A program made the translations under genes and the position numbers. The notes beneath the pieces are model-generated. The model was given only the letters and a program-made list of their open reading frames with translations, was not told the DNA's origin and ran no database searches. From Megamonas funiformis (lineage in GTDB: Bacteria > Bacillota > Negativicutes > Selenomonadales > Selenomonadaceae), in contig NZ_CP048627.1 of the NCBI RefSeq assembly GCF_010669225.1, forward strand, positions 868,001 through 932,000: 64,000 bases of DNA, written 5' to 3'. Within the stretch, counting starts at the first letter, position 1. Every line of letters starts with the position of its first letter. Below are positions 1 through 9,955 of this stretch, piece by piece.

Positions 1-1
1 A

Positions 2-610
2 GATGAAGCAGATAGAGGTTTTTCTTATATGCAAGATGCACCACTTGATATGCGCATGGATAAAACACAAGATTTTTCTGCATATAATGTGGTTAATGAA
101 TATGATGAGGAACAATTAAATCATATTTTTAAAACATATGGTGAAGAACGTTGGAGCAAACGTATAGCTGAGTTTATTGTAAAATATCGTCAAGAAAAGA
201 AAATAGAAACTACAGGCGAATTAGTGGATATTATTCGCCGTGCTATACCAGCCGCTGTGCGAAAAAAAGCAACGGGTCATCCAGCAAAACGCATTTTTCA
301 GGCTATTCGTATAGAAGTAAATAATGAATTAGGAATTTTAGAAAATACTTTTAAAACAGCAGTAAAACATTTAAATAAGGGTGGGAAAATAGCAGTAATA
401 ACTTTTCACTCTTTAGAAGATCGCATAACAAAGAATGTTTTTAAAGAGTTATCTCGTGGGTGCATTTGTCCACCGCATTTACCAATTTGTGTATGTAATC
501 ATAAGCCTGAGATAAAGCTTTGCAGTAAAGCTATAAAGCCATCAAAATATGAGATGGACGATAATTCACGTTCTAAAAGTGCAAAATTAAGAGTAGCAGA
601 GAAGTTATAA
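2..610 (+). CDS. rsmH: 16S rRNA (cytosine(1402)-N(4))-methyltransferase RsmH, 5'-truncated by the window
   Basis: This is the C-terminal part of the SAM-dependent enzyme that N4-methylates C1402 of 16S rRNA. The reading frame is open back to base 2, and the residues before the first internal ATG (ending RGFSY just before [11 protein letters not shown]) match the conserved RsmH core, so the gene starts upstream of the window. Other family hallmarks are the [15 protein letters not shown] block and the late [11 protein letters not shown] block. It sits first in the dcw cluster here, 18 bases before ftsL, as in most Firmicutes. The identity is secure; only the N-terminal SAM motif is missing. Confidence 0.95.
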   Translation, partial: DEADRGFSYMQDAPLDMRMDKTQDFSAYNVVNEYDEEQLNHIFKTYGEERWSKRIAEFIVKYRQEKKIETTGELVDIIRRAIPAAVRKKATGHPAKRIFQAIRIEVNNELGILENTFKTAVKHLNKGGKIAVITFHSLEDRITKNVFKELSRGCICPPHLPICVCNHKPEIKLCSKAIKPSKYEMDDNSRSKSAKLRVAEKL

Positions 611-628
611 TCTTAGGAGGATTTTATT

Positions 629-1000
629 ATGTTAGCGCAACGCAAAATTGTTTATGACGAAAGTCAAAAAAATTATAAACAGATGAAAACTAAAAAATTA
701 GTAAAAGTAGAACAGGCAAAAAATGTAAATGTAAATAATGCGTTGCGTTCAAGATGTATTATTTTATTTGTGGTTGTTATAGCTTTAGCAGGATTTTTTA
801 TATTGCGTAGTGGTGTAGCTGCTAGCAATGCTTATTATTTAAATCAATTAAAAAATCAATCTACAGTATTAGAAGCAGAAAATTCTCGTCTTCATTTAGA
901 AATAGCACATTTAAAATCACCAGAAAGAATACAATCTATTGCTACACAAGAATTAGGAATGATAGTACCGGATAAGTTTTTCTTTTCAACTAAAAATTGA
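629..1000 (+). CDS. ftsL: Cell division protein FtsL (septum formation initiator type)
   Basis: A 123-residue bitopic membrane protein: a basic cytoplasmic N-terminus of about 42 residues, one hydrophobic segment (about 43-60), then a short leucine-zipper-like coiled coil (about 70-100) ending in an ELGMIVPDK-like tail. This is the standard FtsL/DivIC layout. Such proteins bind FtsQ/DivIB and FtsB/DivIC at the septum and help activate the FtsWI synthase. Sequence conservation in the family is low, so the call rests on topology, length and position directly after rsmH. A good AGGAGG site precedes the ATG. The usual next gene, ftsI/pbpB, is missing and replaced by a terminator. Confidence 0.8.
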   Translation: MLAQRKIVYDESQKNYKQMKTKKLVKVEQAKNVNVNNALRSRCIILFVVVIALAGFFILRSGVAASNAYYLNQLKNQSTVLEAENSRLHLEIAHLKSPERIQSIATQELGMIVPDKFFFSTKN

Positions 1001-1005
1001 TTATC

Positions 1006-1065
1006 AATTAAGCCATAAATTTCTTAAACAAATTTTTATTTTAAGATTTTATGGCTTAATTTTTT
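1006..1065 (+). terminator. Intrinsic terminator between ftsL and murE
   Basis: Inverted repeat with arms around 1006-1018 and 1048-1061 (AATTAAGCCATAA against its complement) followed by a run of T. It ends the rsmH-ftsL unit and separates it from murE, where many relatives have a continuous operon with ftsI in between. Confidence 0.75.
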
Positions 1066-1069
1066 GTAG

Positions 1070-1098
1070 TATACATATATAAATAAGTGAGCTATAAT
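1070..1098 (+). promoter_or_regulatory. Putative sigma-A promoter for murE
   Basis: A perfect TATAAT (1093-1098) lies 17 bases after a weak -35 (TATACA, 1070-1075), just after the terminator and 57 bases before the murE start. The weak -35 makes this tentative. Confidence 0.4.
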
Positions 1099-1154
1099 AT
1101 AGTTTGATTTTAGATTGCTAAAAGATATAAAAAGCAAATTCAGGAGGGTTTCCA

Positions 1155-2645
1155 ATGACCATTGAACAACTAGTGTCAGTATTAAATAATGTAGAAGTAA
1201 AAGGAGATGTGAATAAAGAAATTGAGTTTATAACTCATGATTCACGTCGTGTGAGAAAAAACACTTTATTCGTATGTATCTGTGGTACTAGGGTAGATGG
1301 TAATAAATTTATTCCTCAAGCTATAGAAGCTGGAGCTTGTGCGATTATGACTGAAAAAGATGTAGAAGTTCCTGCAGATATTACAGTTATAAAAGTGCCA
1401 AATATGCGTGAAGCAATGGAACTTGCTGTACCATATTTTTATGATTATCCAGGTAAAAAAATGCGTATGATTGGTGTTACAGGAACAAATGGTAAAACAA
1501 GTAGCACATATATGCTTCGCGATATTTTGCGTAAAGCAGGATATAAAGTGGGCGTCATTGGCACAATTAAAATCATGATTGAAGATGAAGAGATGCCAAT
1601 TCATAATACAACACCAGATGTGATTGACCTTCAAGAAATCTTAGATAAAATGTATAAGCAAAATATCGATTATGTAGTTATGGAAGTATCTTCACATGCT
1701 TTAGATATGAATCGTATTGCAGGTTGTGAATATGATACTGCAATGTTTACAAATCTTACTCAAGACCATTTAGATTATCATAAAACTATGGAAAATTATG
1801 CCCTAGCTAAGGCAAAATTATTTGATAGTTTATCTGCACCAAATTTAGTGAAGTCTAATAAAAATGCTGTAATTAATTTAGATGATGAACTTGGCAGTAA
1901 AACAATGATTGAGCATACAAAATGCAATTTAATAACTTATGGTATTAAAAATGATGCTGTATTAAAAGCTGAAAATGTAGAAATAAAAGCATCTGGTGCT
2001 TCTTTTGATGTAAAATACAAAGATGATTGCGTTCATTTTGATTTAAAAGTTACAGGTATGTTCAATGTTTATAATATTTTAGGTGTAATTGGCGTAGCTT
2101 TAGCTGAAAAAATTTCTTTTGATTTAATCAAAGAAACTCTTGAAGCATTTGAAGCTGTAGCAGGACGCTTTGAACTTGTACGTCAAGGTCAAGATTTCAG
2201 TGTAATTGTCGATTATGCACATACTCCAGATGGTTTAGAAAACGTTTTAAAAACAGCACGTGAAATCGCTAAAAAACGTTTGATTGTAGTATTTGGTTGT
2301 GGTGGTGATCGTGATAGAACAAAACGTCCTATTATGGGTCGTATTGCAGCACAGCTTGCTGATGTGGTAATTGCAACTTCTGATAATCCAAGAACAGAAG
2401 ATCCAGAATTTATTTTATCTGAAGTAGAAGCTGGTGTACTTCCTGCGCTTCATGGCAATTTCCATGAAAAAATCACAGATAGAAGAACAGCTATTTTCAG
2501 AGCTATTGAACTTGCGCAAAAAGATGATATCGTACTTATTGCGGGTAAAGGTCATGAAAATTATCAGATTTTGAAAACAGGAACTATTCATTTTGATGAT
2601 AAAGAAGTAGCTATTGAAGCAATTAGGGGGAAGATTAATGGCTAA
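1155..2645 (+). CDS. murE: UDP-N-acetylmuramoyl-L-alanyl-D-glutamate--2,6-diaminopimelate ligase MurE
   Basis: ATP-dependent cytoplasmic ligase that adds the third residue of the peptidoglycan stem peptide. At 496 residues it has the usual family length. It has the Mur-ligase P-loop GTNGKTS (about 110-116), the central MEVSSHALDMNR motif, and the DNPR motif (410-413), which in characterised MurE enzymes marks meso-diaminopimelate rather than lysine specificity. An AGGAGG site sits upstream of the ATG. It opens the second part of the dcw cluster and overlaps murF by 8 bases. The DAP specificity is inferred from the motif but fits a Negativicute. Confidence 0.96.
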   Translation: MTIEQLVSVLNNVEVKGDVNKEIEFITHDSRRVRKNTLFVCICGTRVDGNKFIPQAIEAGACAIMTEKDVEVPADITVIKVPNMREAMELAVPYFYDYPGKKMRMIGVTGTNGKTSSTYMLRDILRKAGYKVGVIGTIKIMIEDEEMPIHNTTPDVIDLQEILDKMYKQNIDYVVMEVSSHALDMNRIAGCEYDTAMFTNLTQDHLDYHKTMENYALAKAKLFDSLSAPNLVKSNKNAVINLDDELGSKTMIEHTKCNLITYGIKNDAVLKAENVEIKASGASFDVKYKDDCVHFDLKVTGMFNVYNILGVIGVALAEKISFDLIKETLEAFEAVAGRFELVRQGQDFSVIVDYAHTPDGLENVLKTAREIAKKRLIVVFGCGGDRDRTKRPIMGRIAAQLADVVIATSDNPRTEDPEFILSEVEAGVLPALHGNFHEKITDRRTAIFRAIELAQKDDIVLIAGKGHENYQILKTGTIHFDDKEVAIEAIRGKING

Positions 2646-4029
2646 TTATCAATTTTCATTAACACAAGTAATGCAAGCTACAAATGCTATCTTAAAAAAA
2701 TTGACTTCAGCTTCAGTTTTTGGCGGTGTAACAACTGATACTAGAAAAATTGAAGAAGGAATGTTATTTATTGCCTTAAAAGGTGAAAATTTTGATGGGC
2801 ATGATTTTATTGCTGATGCTGCTAAAAAAGGAGCAATTGGGGCTATTGTAAATAAAGATTATGATATTTCCTTGATTGAAGATATTGATATAGATATTTT
2901 AGCTGTAGATGATACATTAAAAGCATATCAAGATTTAGCTCATTTTTGGCGTAAGAAATTCAATATTCCTGTAATAGCAATAACTGGTTCTAATGGTAAA
3001 ACTACTACAAAAGATTTAACAGCTGCTGTATTATCAGGAAAATATAATGTATTGAAAACACAGGCTAATTTTAATAATGAAATTGGACTTCCTATGACTT
3101 TATTGCAATTAGATGGAAGTTATGATGTAGCTGTTGTGGAAATGGGTATGCGAGGATTAGGTCAAATTAAAGAATTGACTGATATCGCTAAACCTACAAT
3201 GGGTGTAATCACTAATGTAGGCGAAACTCATATGGAACTTTTAGGCTCTATGGAAAATATAGCTAAGGCTAAAGGTGAAATGGCACAAGCTATTGAAATC
3301 AATGGAAATGTTATTTTAAATGCTGATGATGAATTTGTTTCTAAAATGAATAGATTGACAAAAGCTCACGCAATTTATTTTGGTATCAATCATGCAGGCG
3401 ATATCAAGGCTTTTGATATTAAAACTGTAAATGATGGCAAAACAGAATTTGATGCAATTGTTGGCGATAAAGTAGCTCATTTCACATTGAATATGATAGG
3501 CATACACAATGTTTATGATTGTTTAGCTGCTTTAGCTGTAGGTTATGCTTGTGGACTTACTGTTGAGGAAATGCAAAAAGGATTAGCTACATTTAAACCA
3601 ACTGCTATGCGTTTTGAATATAAAAGATTAGCTGATTTTAATTTAATAAATGATGCGTATAATGCAAGTCCAATGTCTACAAAAGCAGCTTTAGAAAATT
3701 TAACTAAAGTAGCTAAGAAACGTAAAATTTTAGTAATGGGTGATATGTTTGAATTAGGTAGTGTAGAACAAAAAGCTCATGAAGATATTGGTTTATTAGC
3801 TGGTAAATTAGGTGTGGATATTGTAATCACTAGAGGCACATTGACAAAATTCACAGCTGAAGCTGCCAAAAAAGCAGGGGTAGCAAAAGTTTTTGAATGT
3901 GCAAGTCATGAAGAAGCAGTAGATGTATTGAAAAAAGAATTACAAAAAGAAGATACTGTTTTATTTAAAGGCTCTCATGGTATGCATATGGAAAAAATAA
4001 TTGAGTTATTGGAGAAAGAATATAAATGA
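2638..4029 (+). CDS. murF: UDP-N-acetylmuramoyl-tripeptide--D-alanyl-D-alanine ligase MurF
   Basis: Adds D-Ala-D-Ala to the UDP-MurNAc tripeptide, completing the cytoplasmic stem peptide. It carries the P-loop GSNGKTT (from about residue 117) and the later NDAYNASPMS motif typical of MurF. A longer frame opens at 2614, but the ATG at 2638 has an AGGGGG ribosome-binding site 7 bases upstream and starts with a normal MurF N-terminus, so 2638 is preferred. The stop overlaps the mraY start as ATGA, which suggests translational coupling. Confidence 0.95.
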   Translation: MANYQFSLTQVMQATNAILKKLTSASVFGGVTTDTRKIEEGMLFIALKGENFDGHDFIADAAKKGAIGAIVNKDYDISLIEDIDIDILAVDDTLKAYQDLAHFWRKKFNIPVIAITGSNGKTTTKDLTAAVLSGKYNVLKTQANFNNEIGLPMTLLQLDGSYDVAVVEMGMRGLGQIKELTDIAKPTMGVITNVGETHMELLGSMENIAKAKGEMAQAIEINGNVILNADDEFVSKMNRLTKAHAIYFGINHAGDIKAFDIKTVNDGKTEFDAIVGDKVAHFTLNMIGIHNVYDCLAALAVGYACGLTVEEMQKGLATFKPTAMRFEYKRLADFNLINDAYNASPMSTKAALENLTKVAKKRKILVMGDMFELGSVEQKAHEDIGLLAGKLGVDIVITRGTLTKFTAEAAKKAGVAKVFECASHEEAVDVLKKELQKEDTVLFKGSHGMHMEKIIELLEKEYK

Positions 4030-5000
4030 TAGAAGCATTTAATTTAAATATGATATGGGCAGCAGTAGCTGCTGCCCTTGTAGTTTTGGCAGTAGGACCA
4101 TTTTTAATTCCAGAACTACATAAATTAAAATTTGGTCAAAGCATTCGTGAAGAAGGACCAAAAAGTCATCAAGCAAAATCAGGAACACCAACTATGGGCG
4201 GTATTATGATTGTTGGTGGTATTACTATTGCAACTTTAATTTTTGCAGATTTTACTATAGAAGTGGCTTTAGCTTTATTTGTAATGTTAGGTCATTTTGT
4301 TTTAGGATTTTTAGATGATTATATAAAAGTTGTTTTAAAACGTAATTTAGGTTTAAAAGCTAAACAAAAATTACTAGGACAATTTATTATTGCAATTATT
4401 GTAACTTATATTGGTATAAATTATACAGGACTTACTCAAGATGTTTGGATACCATTTATTGGACAAACTTATGATATTGGTTGGTTTTATTATGTTTTAG
4501 TAATTGGTGTGCTTATTGGTACTACAAATGCTGTAAATTTAACTGATGGTTTAGATGGTTTAGCATCTGGTGCTATGGCTGTAGCTTCATTAGGTTTTGC
4601 TGCTGTTTGTTTATATTTCAATAAAGCAAATTTAGCGATTTATAGTTTTGCTTGTTTCGGTGCATGTGTAGCCTTTTTGAAATTCAATTACCATCCAGCA
4701 AAAGTATTCATGGGTGATACTGGTTCCCTTGCTCTAGGTGGTGTTTTAGCTGGTCTTGGAATTTTGACAAAGACAGAATTATTATTGATTATCTTAGGTG
4801 GTTTATTTGTAATCGAAACTTTATCTGTAATCATTCAGGTAACATCTTTTAAAACTACAGGTAAACGCGTATTTTTAATGAGTCCAATTCATCATCATTT
4901 TGAATTAAAAGGTTGGTCAGAAACTCGTGTAGTTATGACTTTTTGGTTTGCTGAATTTGTTTTTTGTATTTTAGCTTTATTGACTTTACATTATAGTTAA
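4026..5000 (+). CDS. mraY: Phospho-N-acetylmuramoyl-pentapeptide-transferase MraY
   Basis: Polytopic membrane enzyme (324 residues, about ten hydrophobic segments) that transfers phospho-MurNAc-pentapeptide to undecaprenyl phosphate to make lipid I. Family hallmarks visible: LGFLDDYIK with the Asp pair, NLTDGLDGLA, FMGDTGSLALG, and the C-terminal SPIHHHFELKG histidine motif. It overlaps murF by 4 bases. About 90 bases separate it from murD, with a fresh ribosome-binding site. Confidence 0.97.
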   Translation: MIEAFNLNMIWAAVAAALVVLAVGPFLIPELHKLKFGQSIREEGPKSHQAKSGTPTMGGIMIVGGITIATLIFADFTIEVALALFVMLGHFVLGFLDDYIKVVLKRNLGLKAKQKLLGQFIIAIIVTYIGINYTGLTQDVWIPFIGQTYDIGWFYYVLVIGVLIGTTNAVNLTDGLDGLASGAMAVASLGFAAVCLYFNKANLAIYSFACFGACVAFLKFNYHPAKVFMGDTGSLALGGVLAGLGILTKTELLLIILGGLFVIETLSVIIQVTSFKTTGKRVFLMSPIHHHFELKGWSETRVVMTFWFAEFVFCILALLTLHYS

Positions 5001-5091
5001 TACTGATTAATATTTAGATAGAGCTAGGTTTCTTTCATTTATTTCTTATGTATAAAAGAAATAAATTTAAAGATTTTAGGAGGTTTTTTTA

Positions 5092-6456
5092 ATGGATTTG
5101 AGCAATAAGAAGGTTATTGTAATCGGTGCAGGCATTAGCGGTTTTGCAGCAGCTAAACTTGCTAAAAAACTAGGAGCAGATGTTATTTTAAGTGATGCTA
5201 ATGAAAAACTAGGTGAAAAGCACGATTTAACTGAGCTTACTGCTTTAGATATAAAAGTAGTTTTAGGAAAACAAACAGAAGCTTTATTTGAAGGTGCAGA
5301 TTTAGTGATTATTTCTCCAGCTGTACCAAGACATTTACCACTTTTTGAAAAAGTAGCTGAAAAAGTAAAAATTATTAGTGAGGTAGAGTTTGCTTATAAA
5401 TTAGCTAAAGCTCCTATTTTTGCTGTTACAGGTACAAATGGTAAGACTACAACTACTATGCTTTTAGGCGAATTGATGAAGACTATTTATGGTGAAGATA
5501 ATGTTGGTGTGGGTGGTAATATTGGTACACCACTTTGTGAAGAATGTTATCGTATTGGCGAAAATGGTTGTATTGTAGCAGAAATATCCAGTTATCAGAT
5601 GGAAGCTTCTAGTGATTTTGCAACAAAAGGTGCAGCTATATTAAATGTAACTCCTGACCATTTGGCTCGTCATAAAACTATGGAAGTTTATCAAGCTGAA
5701 AAAGAAAAAGTATTTGCTCATCATACTGAAGAAAATTTCTTAGTTTTAAATTATGATGATGTACATACTCGTGATATGGCAAATAGAGCCAAAAGTACAA
5801 TCTGCTTTTTCAGTAGTTCCCAAGAATTAGAAGAAGGGGCTTTTGTAAAAGATAATCAACTTGTTATTCGTTGGAAAGGTTTAATGCATGTTATTTGTAA
5901 TGTAGATGATATGCAAATCAAAGGTAGCCATAATATAGAAAATGCTTTAGCAGCTTTAAGTTTAGCCTTTTTGGCAGGTGGCGATACTATAAAAATGGCA
6001 GAAGCTTTGAAAGCTTTTGCTCCAGTAGAACATCGCATTGAACCTGTTAAAACTATTGATGGGGTAACTTATTATAATGACTCTAAAGCAACAAATCCAG
6101 AAGCTGCCAATAAAGCAATTGCAACATTCCCACATATAATTTTGATAGCAGGTGGCGATGATAAAAATACTCCACTTGATGAATTTTATGCTTTAGTAAA
6201 TGAACGTGTGGATAATTTAATTTTAGTTGGCGATGCTACAAAACGTTTTAAAGAAGAAGCTTTAAAACATAATTATCCAGAAGATAAAATTTATGAAGCA
6301 GGATATTCTATGCAAGAAGCAGTAAATTATGCTCATAAAATAGTCAAAGCTCCACAAGTAGTATTATTATCACCAGCATGTGCAAGTTTTGATATGTATG
6401 AAGGTTATGAAGCTCGTGGTCGTGATTTTAAACGTTTAGTTAATGAATTGAAATAA
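5092..6456 (+). CDS. murD: UDP-N-acetylmuramoyl-L-alanine--D-glutamate ligase MurD
   Basis: Cytoplasmic ligase adding D-Glu to UDP-MurNAc-L-Ala. The N-terminal Rossmann-like segment (VIVIGAGISG) is followed by the P-loop GTNGKTT (about 114-120), NVTPDHLARH in the central domain, and the C-terminal YNDSKATNP and LLSPACASFDMY blocks characteristic of MurD. The 454-residue length is normal, and an AGGAGG site precedes the ATG. ftsW, often found next, is absent: murG begins 28 bases downstream. Confidence 0.96.
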   Translation: MDLSNKKVIVIGAGISGFAAAKLAKKLGADVILSDANEKLGEKHDLTELTALDIKVVLGKQTEALFEGADLVIISPAVPRHLPLFEKVAEKVKIISEVEFAYKLAKAPIFAVTGTNGKTTTTMLLGELMKTIYGEDNVGVGGNIGTPLCEECYRIGENGCIVAEISSYQMEASSDFATKGAAILNVTPDHLARHKTMEVYQAEKEKVFAHHTEENFLVLNYDDVHTRDMANRAKSTICFFSSSQELEEGAFVKDNQLVIRWKGLMHVICNVDDMQIKGSHNIENALAALSLAFLAGGDTIKMAEALKAFAPVEHRIEPVKTIDGVTYYNDSKATNPEAANKAIATFPHIILIAGGDDKNTPLDEFYALVNERVDNLILVGDATKRFKEEALKHNYPEDKIYEAGYSMQEAVNYAHKIVKAPQVVLLSPACASFDMYEGYEARGRDFKRLVNELK

Positions 6457-6484
6457 GTTTAAATAGAGAAAGTGAGAAAATAGT

Positions 6485-7603
6485 ATGAGGATAATTGTAT
6501 CTGGCGGTGGCACAGGAGGACATATTTATCCAGCAATTACATTGATAAATAATATAAAAAAATTAGTGCCAAATGCAGAATTTCTCTATGTAGGTACTAA
6601 AAAGGGTTTGGAAGCGGATATTATTCCACGTGAACAAATTCCTTTTGTTACCTTAGATATAAGTGGTTTTGAACGTCATTTGACTATGAAAAATTTTGTA
6701 GTAGCAGGTAAGGCGTTAAAAGCTGTAATGAAGGCTAGAAATATAGTTAAAAACTTTAAACCAGATGTGGCTATTGGAACGGGTGGATATGTATGTGGAC
6801 CTATTTTGATGGCTGCAAGTTTGATGGGAATACCAGCTTTGATACAAGAACAAAATGCTATTCCAGGTGTTACTAATAAAATTTTAGCAAGATTTGTAGA
6901 TAAAATAGCAGTAGGATATAAACGAGCTTTAAGTTATTTCCCTGAAAATAAAGTAGTATTCACAGGCAATCCTATTCGTGATGACATTTTGTTGAGTACA
7001 AGAAATGAAGGTTTAATGGAATTTTCATTAGATACTACGAAAAAAACTATTTTAATATCTGGTGGAAGTCGTGGTGCGCATAGCATTAATAAAGCTATGC
7101 TTGAAGTTCATAAACATTTTGCCAATAATTATCGTGTGCAGATTATGCATGTTACAGGTAAAAATGAATATGATTTTGTAAAAAATGGCTTAGCTGATTT
7201 AGGTGTTAATTTAGATAAAGTAGATAATTTAGCTGTTTATCCATATTTGTATGATATGCCAAAAGCATTAGCAGCTACAGATATAGCTGTTTTTAGAGCT
7301 GGGGCTACAAGTTTAGCAGAGCTTACAGCAAGAGGTGTACCAGCAGTATTAATACCATATCCATTTGCAGCAGAAAATCATCAAGAATTTAATGCTCGTG
7401 AATTAGAAAAAAATGGAGCTGCTAAAGTTATCTTAAATCGTGAACTTACAGGCGAAAAATTGATAAATGTATTAGAAGAAATGCTTGCTAGTGAAAATCG
7501 TCTACAAGAAATGGTAGAAGCTAGCCGTAATATGGGAAAACCTAGTGCTGCTTTAGCTATTGCTGAAATGGTAGTGGATTTGGCTAAAAAAACAAATTAT
7601 TGA
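6485..7603 (+). CDS. murG: UDP-GlcNAc:lipid I GlcNAc transferase MurG
   Basis: Peripheral membrane glycosyltransferase (GT28) that converts lipid I to lipid II. The N-terminal GGGTGGH loop (about 7-13) and the downstream GTGGYV, QEQNAIPG and FRAGATSLAEL motifs (UDP-GlcNAc site) are all present. At 372 residues it is of normal length. It lies in the middle of the mur operon, 22 bases before murC. Confidence 0.96.
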   Translation: MRIIVSGGGTGGHIYPAITLINNIKKLVPNAEFLYVGTKKGLEADIIPREQIPFVTLDISGFERHLTMKNFVVAGKALKAVMKARNIVKNFKPDVAIGTGGYVCGPILMAASLMGIPALIQEQNAIPGVTNKILARFVDKIAVGYKRALSYFPENKVVFTGNPIRDDILLSTRNEGLMEFSLDTTKKTILISGGSRGAHSINKAMLEVHKHFANNYRVQIMHVTGKNEYDFVKNGLADLGVNLDKVDNLAVYPYLYDMPKALAATDIAVFRAGATSLAELTARGVPAVLIPYPFAAENHQEFNARELEKNGAAKVILNRELTGEKLINVLEEMLASENRLQEMVEASRNMGKPSAALAIAEMVVDLAKKTNY

Positions 7604-7625
7604 TTGTGAGAGGTGTACTTGAAAA

Positions 7626-8993
7626 GTGCTTGAAGGTATAAAAAAATTACATTTTGTTGGCATTGGTGGCGTAGGTATGAGTGCCATTGCTGAAGTAATG
7701 TTAGATAAAGGATATGAAATATCTGGTTCTGATTTGAGTGAATCAGCGGTAGTAAAACATTTAAAAGCAAAAGGTGCTACAATTTATAAAGGTCATGATG
7801 CTTTGAATGTAGAAGGTAAAGAAGCATTAGTTTTATCTTCTGCAATACATCAAGATAATCCTGAACTTGTAGCTGCTAAAGCTAAAGGTTTAAAATTATT
7901 TCATCGTTCCGATATTTTAGCTTATCTATTAAATGATGCTAAAGGAATAGCAGTAGCAGGTGCTCATGGAAAAACAACTACATCTTCTATGATCAGTGTA
8001 GTTTTAGAACATGCAAAAGTTGACCCTACAATTTTAATTGGTGGTTTTGTAGATTATTTAAAAGGCAATGCAAAACTTGGTAAATCTGATTATTTAGTAG
8101 CTGAAGCTGATGAAAGTGATGGCTCTTTCTTGAAGTTCTATCCTAAAATTGCAGTTGTTACTAATATTGAAGATGACCATATGGATCATTATGGTTCTAT
8201 GGAAAATATCATCAAAGCATTTATCCAATTTGTACAGAATTTAGATAAAGAAACAGGTCTTGCTGTATTATGCTTTGATAATGAAAATATTAGAAATATA
8301 GCAGATAAAGTGGATAGAAAATATATTTCTTATGCTTTAGATCATGATGCTGATTATATGGCAAAAGATATTAAAATAGATGGACCACATACAAGCTTTA
8401 CTGTTATTTATAAAGGTGAAGTTTTAGGAGATGTAGCTCTTAATATTCCAGGCAAACATAATGTATTAAATGCATTAGCTACAATTGCTGTATGTCATCA
8501 TATGGGATTGAGCATAGAAGAAATAGCAGAAGGATTTAAAGTTTTTTCTGGTACAAAACGTCGTTTCCAAACAAAATTTAGAAATGAAAATGTTTGGATT
8601 GTAGATGATTATGCACATCATCCAACTGAAATTCAAACAACTATAAAAGCTGCTAAACAGACAAATCCAAAACGTTTAATAGTAGCTTTCCAGCCACATC
8701 GTTATAGCAGAACACAATTATTACAAAAAGAATTTGGTTCTTGTTTTGTAGGTGCAGATGTATTGGTATTAACTGATATTTATGCAGCAAGTGAAGACCC
8801 TATCGAAGGAATTTCAGGTAAAACTATTGTAGATGAAGTAAAAAAACAAACAGGTGTAGATGCTGTTTACATTGAAAAATTAGAAGATATTGCACCATGG
8901 CTTAAAGAAAATATTCAAGCTGGAGATTTAATCATTACTATGGGTGCAGGTAATATCTATACTGTTGGTGAAAATTTAGCTCAAAGTTTATAA
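7626..8993 (+). CDS. murC: UDP-N-acetylmuramate--L-alanine ligase MurC
   Basis: Adds L-Ala to UDP-MurNAc, the first amino acid of the stem peptide. N-terminal HFVGIGGVGMS, P-loop GAHGKTTT (about 112-119), EADESDGSF and DDYAHHPTEI are classic MurC motifs. The start is GTG at 7626 with a GAGAGG-type site about 12 bases upstream; no nearby in-frame ATG gives a better N-terminus. No murB follows, although murB is often adjacent in relatives. Confidence 0.96.
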   Translation: MLEGIKKLHFVGIGGVGMSAIAEVMLDKGYEISGSDLSESAVVKHLKAKGATIYKGHDALNVEGKEALVLSSAIHQDNPELVAAKAKGLKLFHRSDILAYLLNDAKGIAVAGAHGKTTTSSMISVVLEHAKVDPTILIGGFVDYLKGNAKLGKSDYLVAEADESDGSFLKFYPKIAVVTNIEDDHMDHYGSMENIIKAFIQFVQNLDKETGLAVLCFDNENIRNIADKVDRKYISYALDHDADYMAKDIKIDGPHTSFTVIYKGEVLGDVALNIPGKHNVLNALATIAVCHHMGLSIEEIAEGFKVFSGTKRRFQTKFRNENVWIVDDYAHHPTEIQTTIKAAKQTNPKRLIVAFQPHRYSRTQLLQKEFGSCFVGADVLVLTDIYAASEDPIEGISGKTIVDEVKKQTGVDAVYIEKLEDIAPWLKENIQAGDLIITMGAGNIYTVGENLAQSL

Positions 8994-9009
8994 TTGTGAG
9001 GAATAGAAA

Positions 9010-9945
9010 ATGAATTTTAAAAAGATTGTTGTCTTGATGGGTGGCCCATCTAGTGAAGCAGAAATTTCTAGATTAACTGGTACAGCTATTTTAAATGCTT
9101 TACAAGAAAAAGGTTATAATGTAGTAGGCATGGAATTTGTGCCAAAAACATTAGTGGAAGATATCAAAGAAAGTGGCTGTGATATTGTATTTAATGCTGT
9201 TCATGGTAAATATGGTGAAGATGGCAGAATTGCAGCAGTACTTGAAATGATTGATATGCCATATACAAGTTGTAGCGTTTTATCCAGTGCGATAACAATG
9301 GATAAAGTAGCAAGTAAACATCTTTTCCGTTCTACAGGAATTTCTACACCAAATTGCCTTATTTATCGTAAAACAGATACTGATAGAAATTTAGTAGAAG
9401 AAATTGCTGGTAAATTCTCTATGCCAGTAGTTGTAAAAGCAGCATCTCAGGGCTCTAGTATTGGAGTAGAGATTGTAGAGAAAAAAGAAGATTTACAAAA
9501 AGCAATTGATGCATGTTTTGAATATGATGATGCTATTCTAGTTGAAGAATTCATCAAAGGTAGAGAATTATCTATTCCTGTTTATGGAAATAAAGAAAAG
9601 AAAGCTTTACCAATTATCGAAATAACTACTAATTCTGGTAGATATGATTATAAGAGCAAATATACAAAAGGTGAATCTTTCCACATTATTCCAGCACCAC
9701 TTAGCGAAGAATTAACAGCTAAAATTCAAAAATTATGTATTGATGCATGTACAGTAGCTGATTGCCGTGGTGTTGTACGTGTAGATGTTATGCTCAGCGA
9801 AGAAAATATTCCATATGTATTGGAAATAAATTCAGTTCCAGGTATGACACAGACATCTTTAGTTCCAGATGCAGCAAATCATGTAGGCATCTCTTTTGGT
9901 GAATTATGTGAAATGATTTTGCAGATGGCTATAGAAGAAAAATAA
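9010..9945 (+). CDS. ddl: D-alanine--D-alanine ligase
   Basis: ATP-grasp enzyme that makes the D-Ala-D-Ala dipeptide used by MurF. It has the N-terminal MGGPSSEAEIS, the VVKAASQGSSIGV ATP-binding region, EEFIKGRE, and the C-terminal VLEINSVPGMTQTSLVP metal/ATP site. The 311-residue length fits the short DdlB form. It sits between murC and ftsQ in tight operon spacing (16 and 10 bases). Confidence 0.95.
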   Translation: MNFKKIVVLMGGPSSEAEISRLTGTAILNALQEKGYNVVGMEFVPKTLVEDIKESGCDIVFNAVHGKYGEDGRIAAVLEMIDMPYTSCSVLSSAITMDKVASKHLFRSTGISTPNCLIYRKTDTDRNLVEEIAGKFSMPVVVKAASQGSSIGVEIVEKKEDLQKAIDACFEYDDAILVEEFIKGRELSIPVYGNKEKKALPIIEITTNSGRYDYKSKYTKGESFHIIPAPLSEELTAKIQKLCIDACTVADCRGVVRVDVMLSEENIPYVLEINSVPGMTQTSLVPDAANHVGISFGELCEMILQMAIEEK

Positions 9946-9955
9946 GGAATAATTT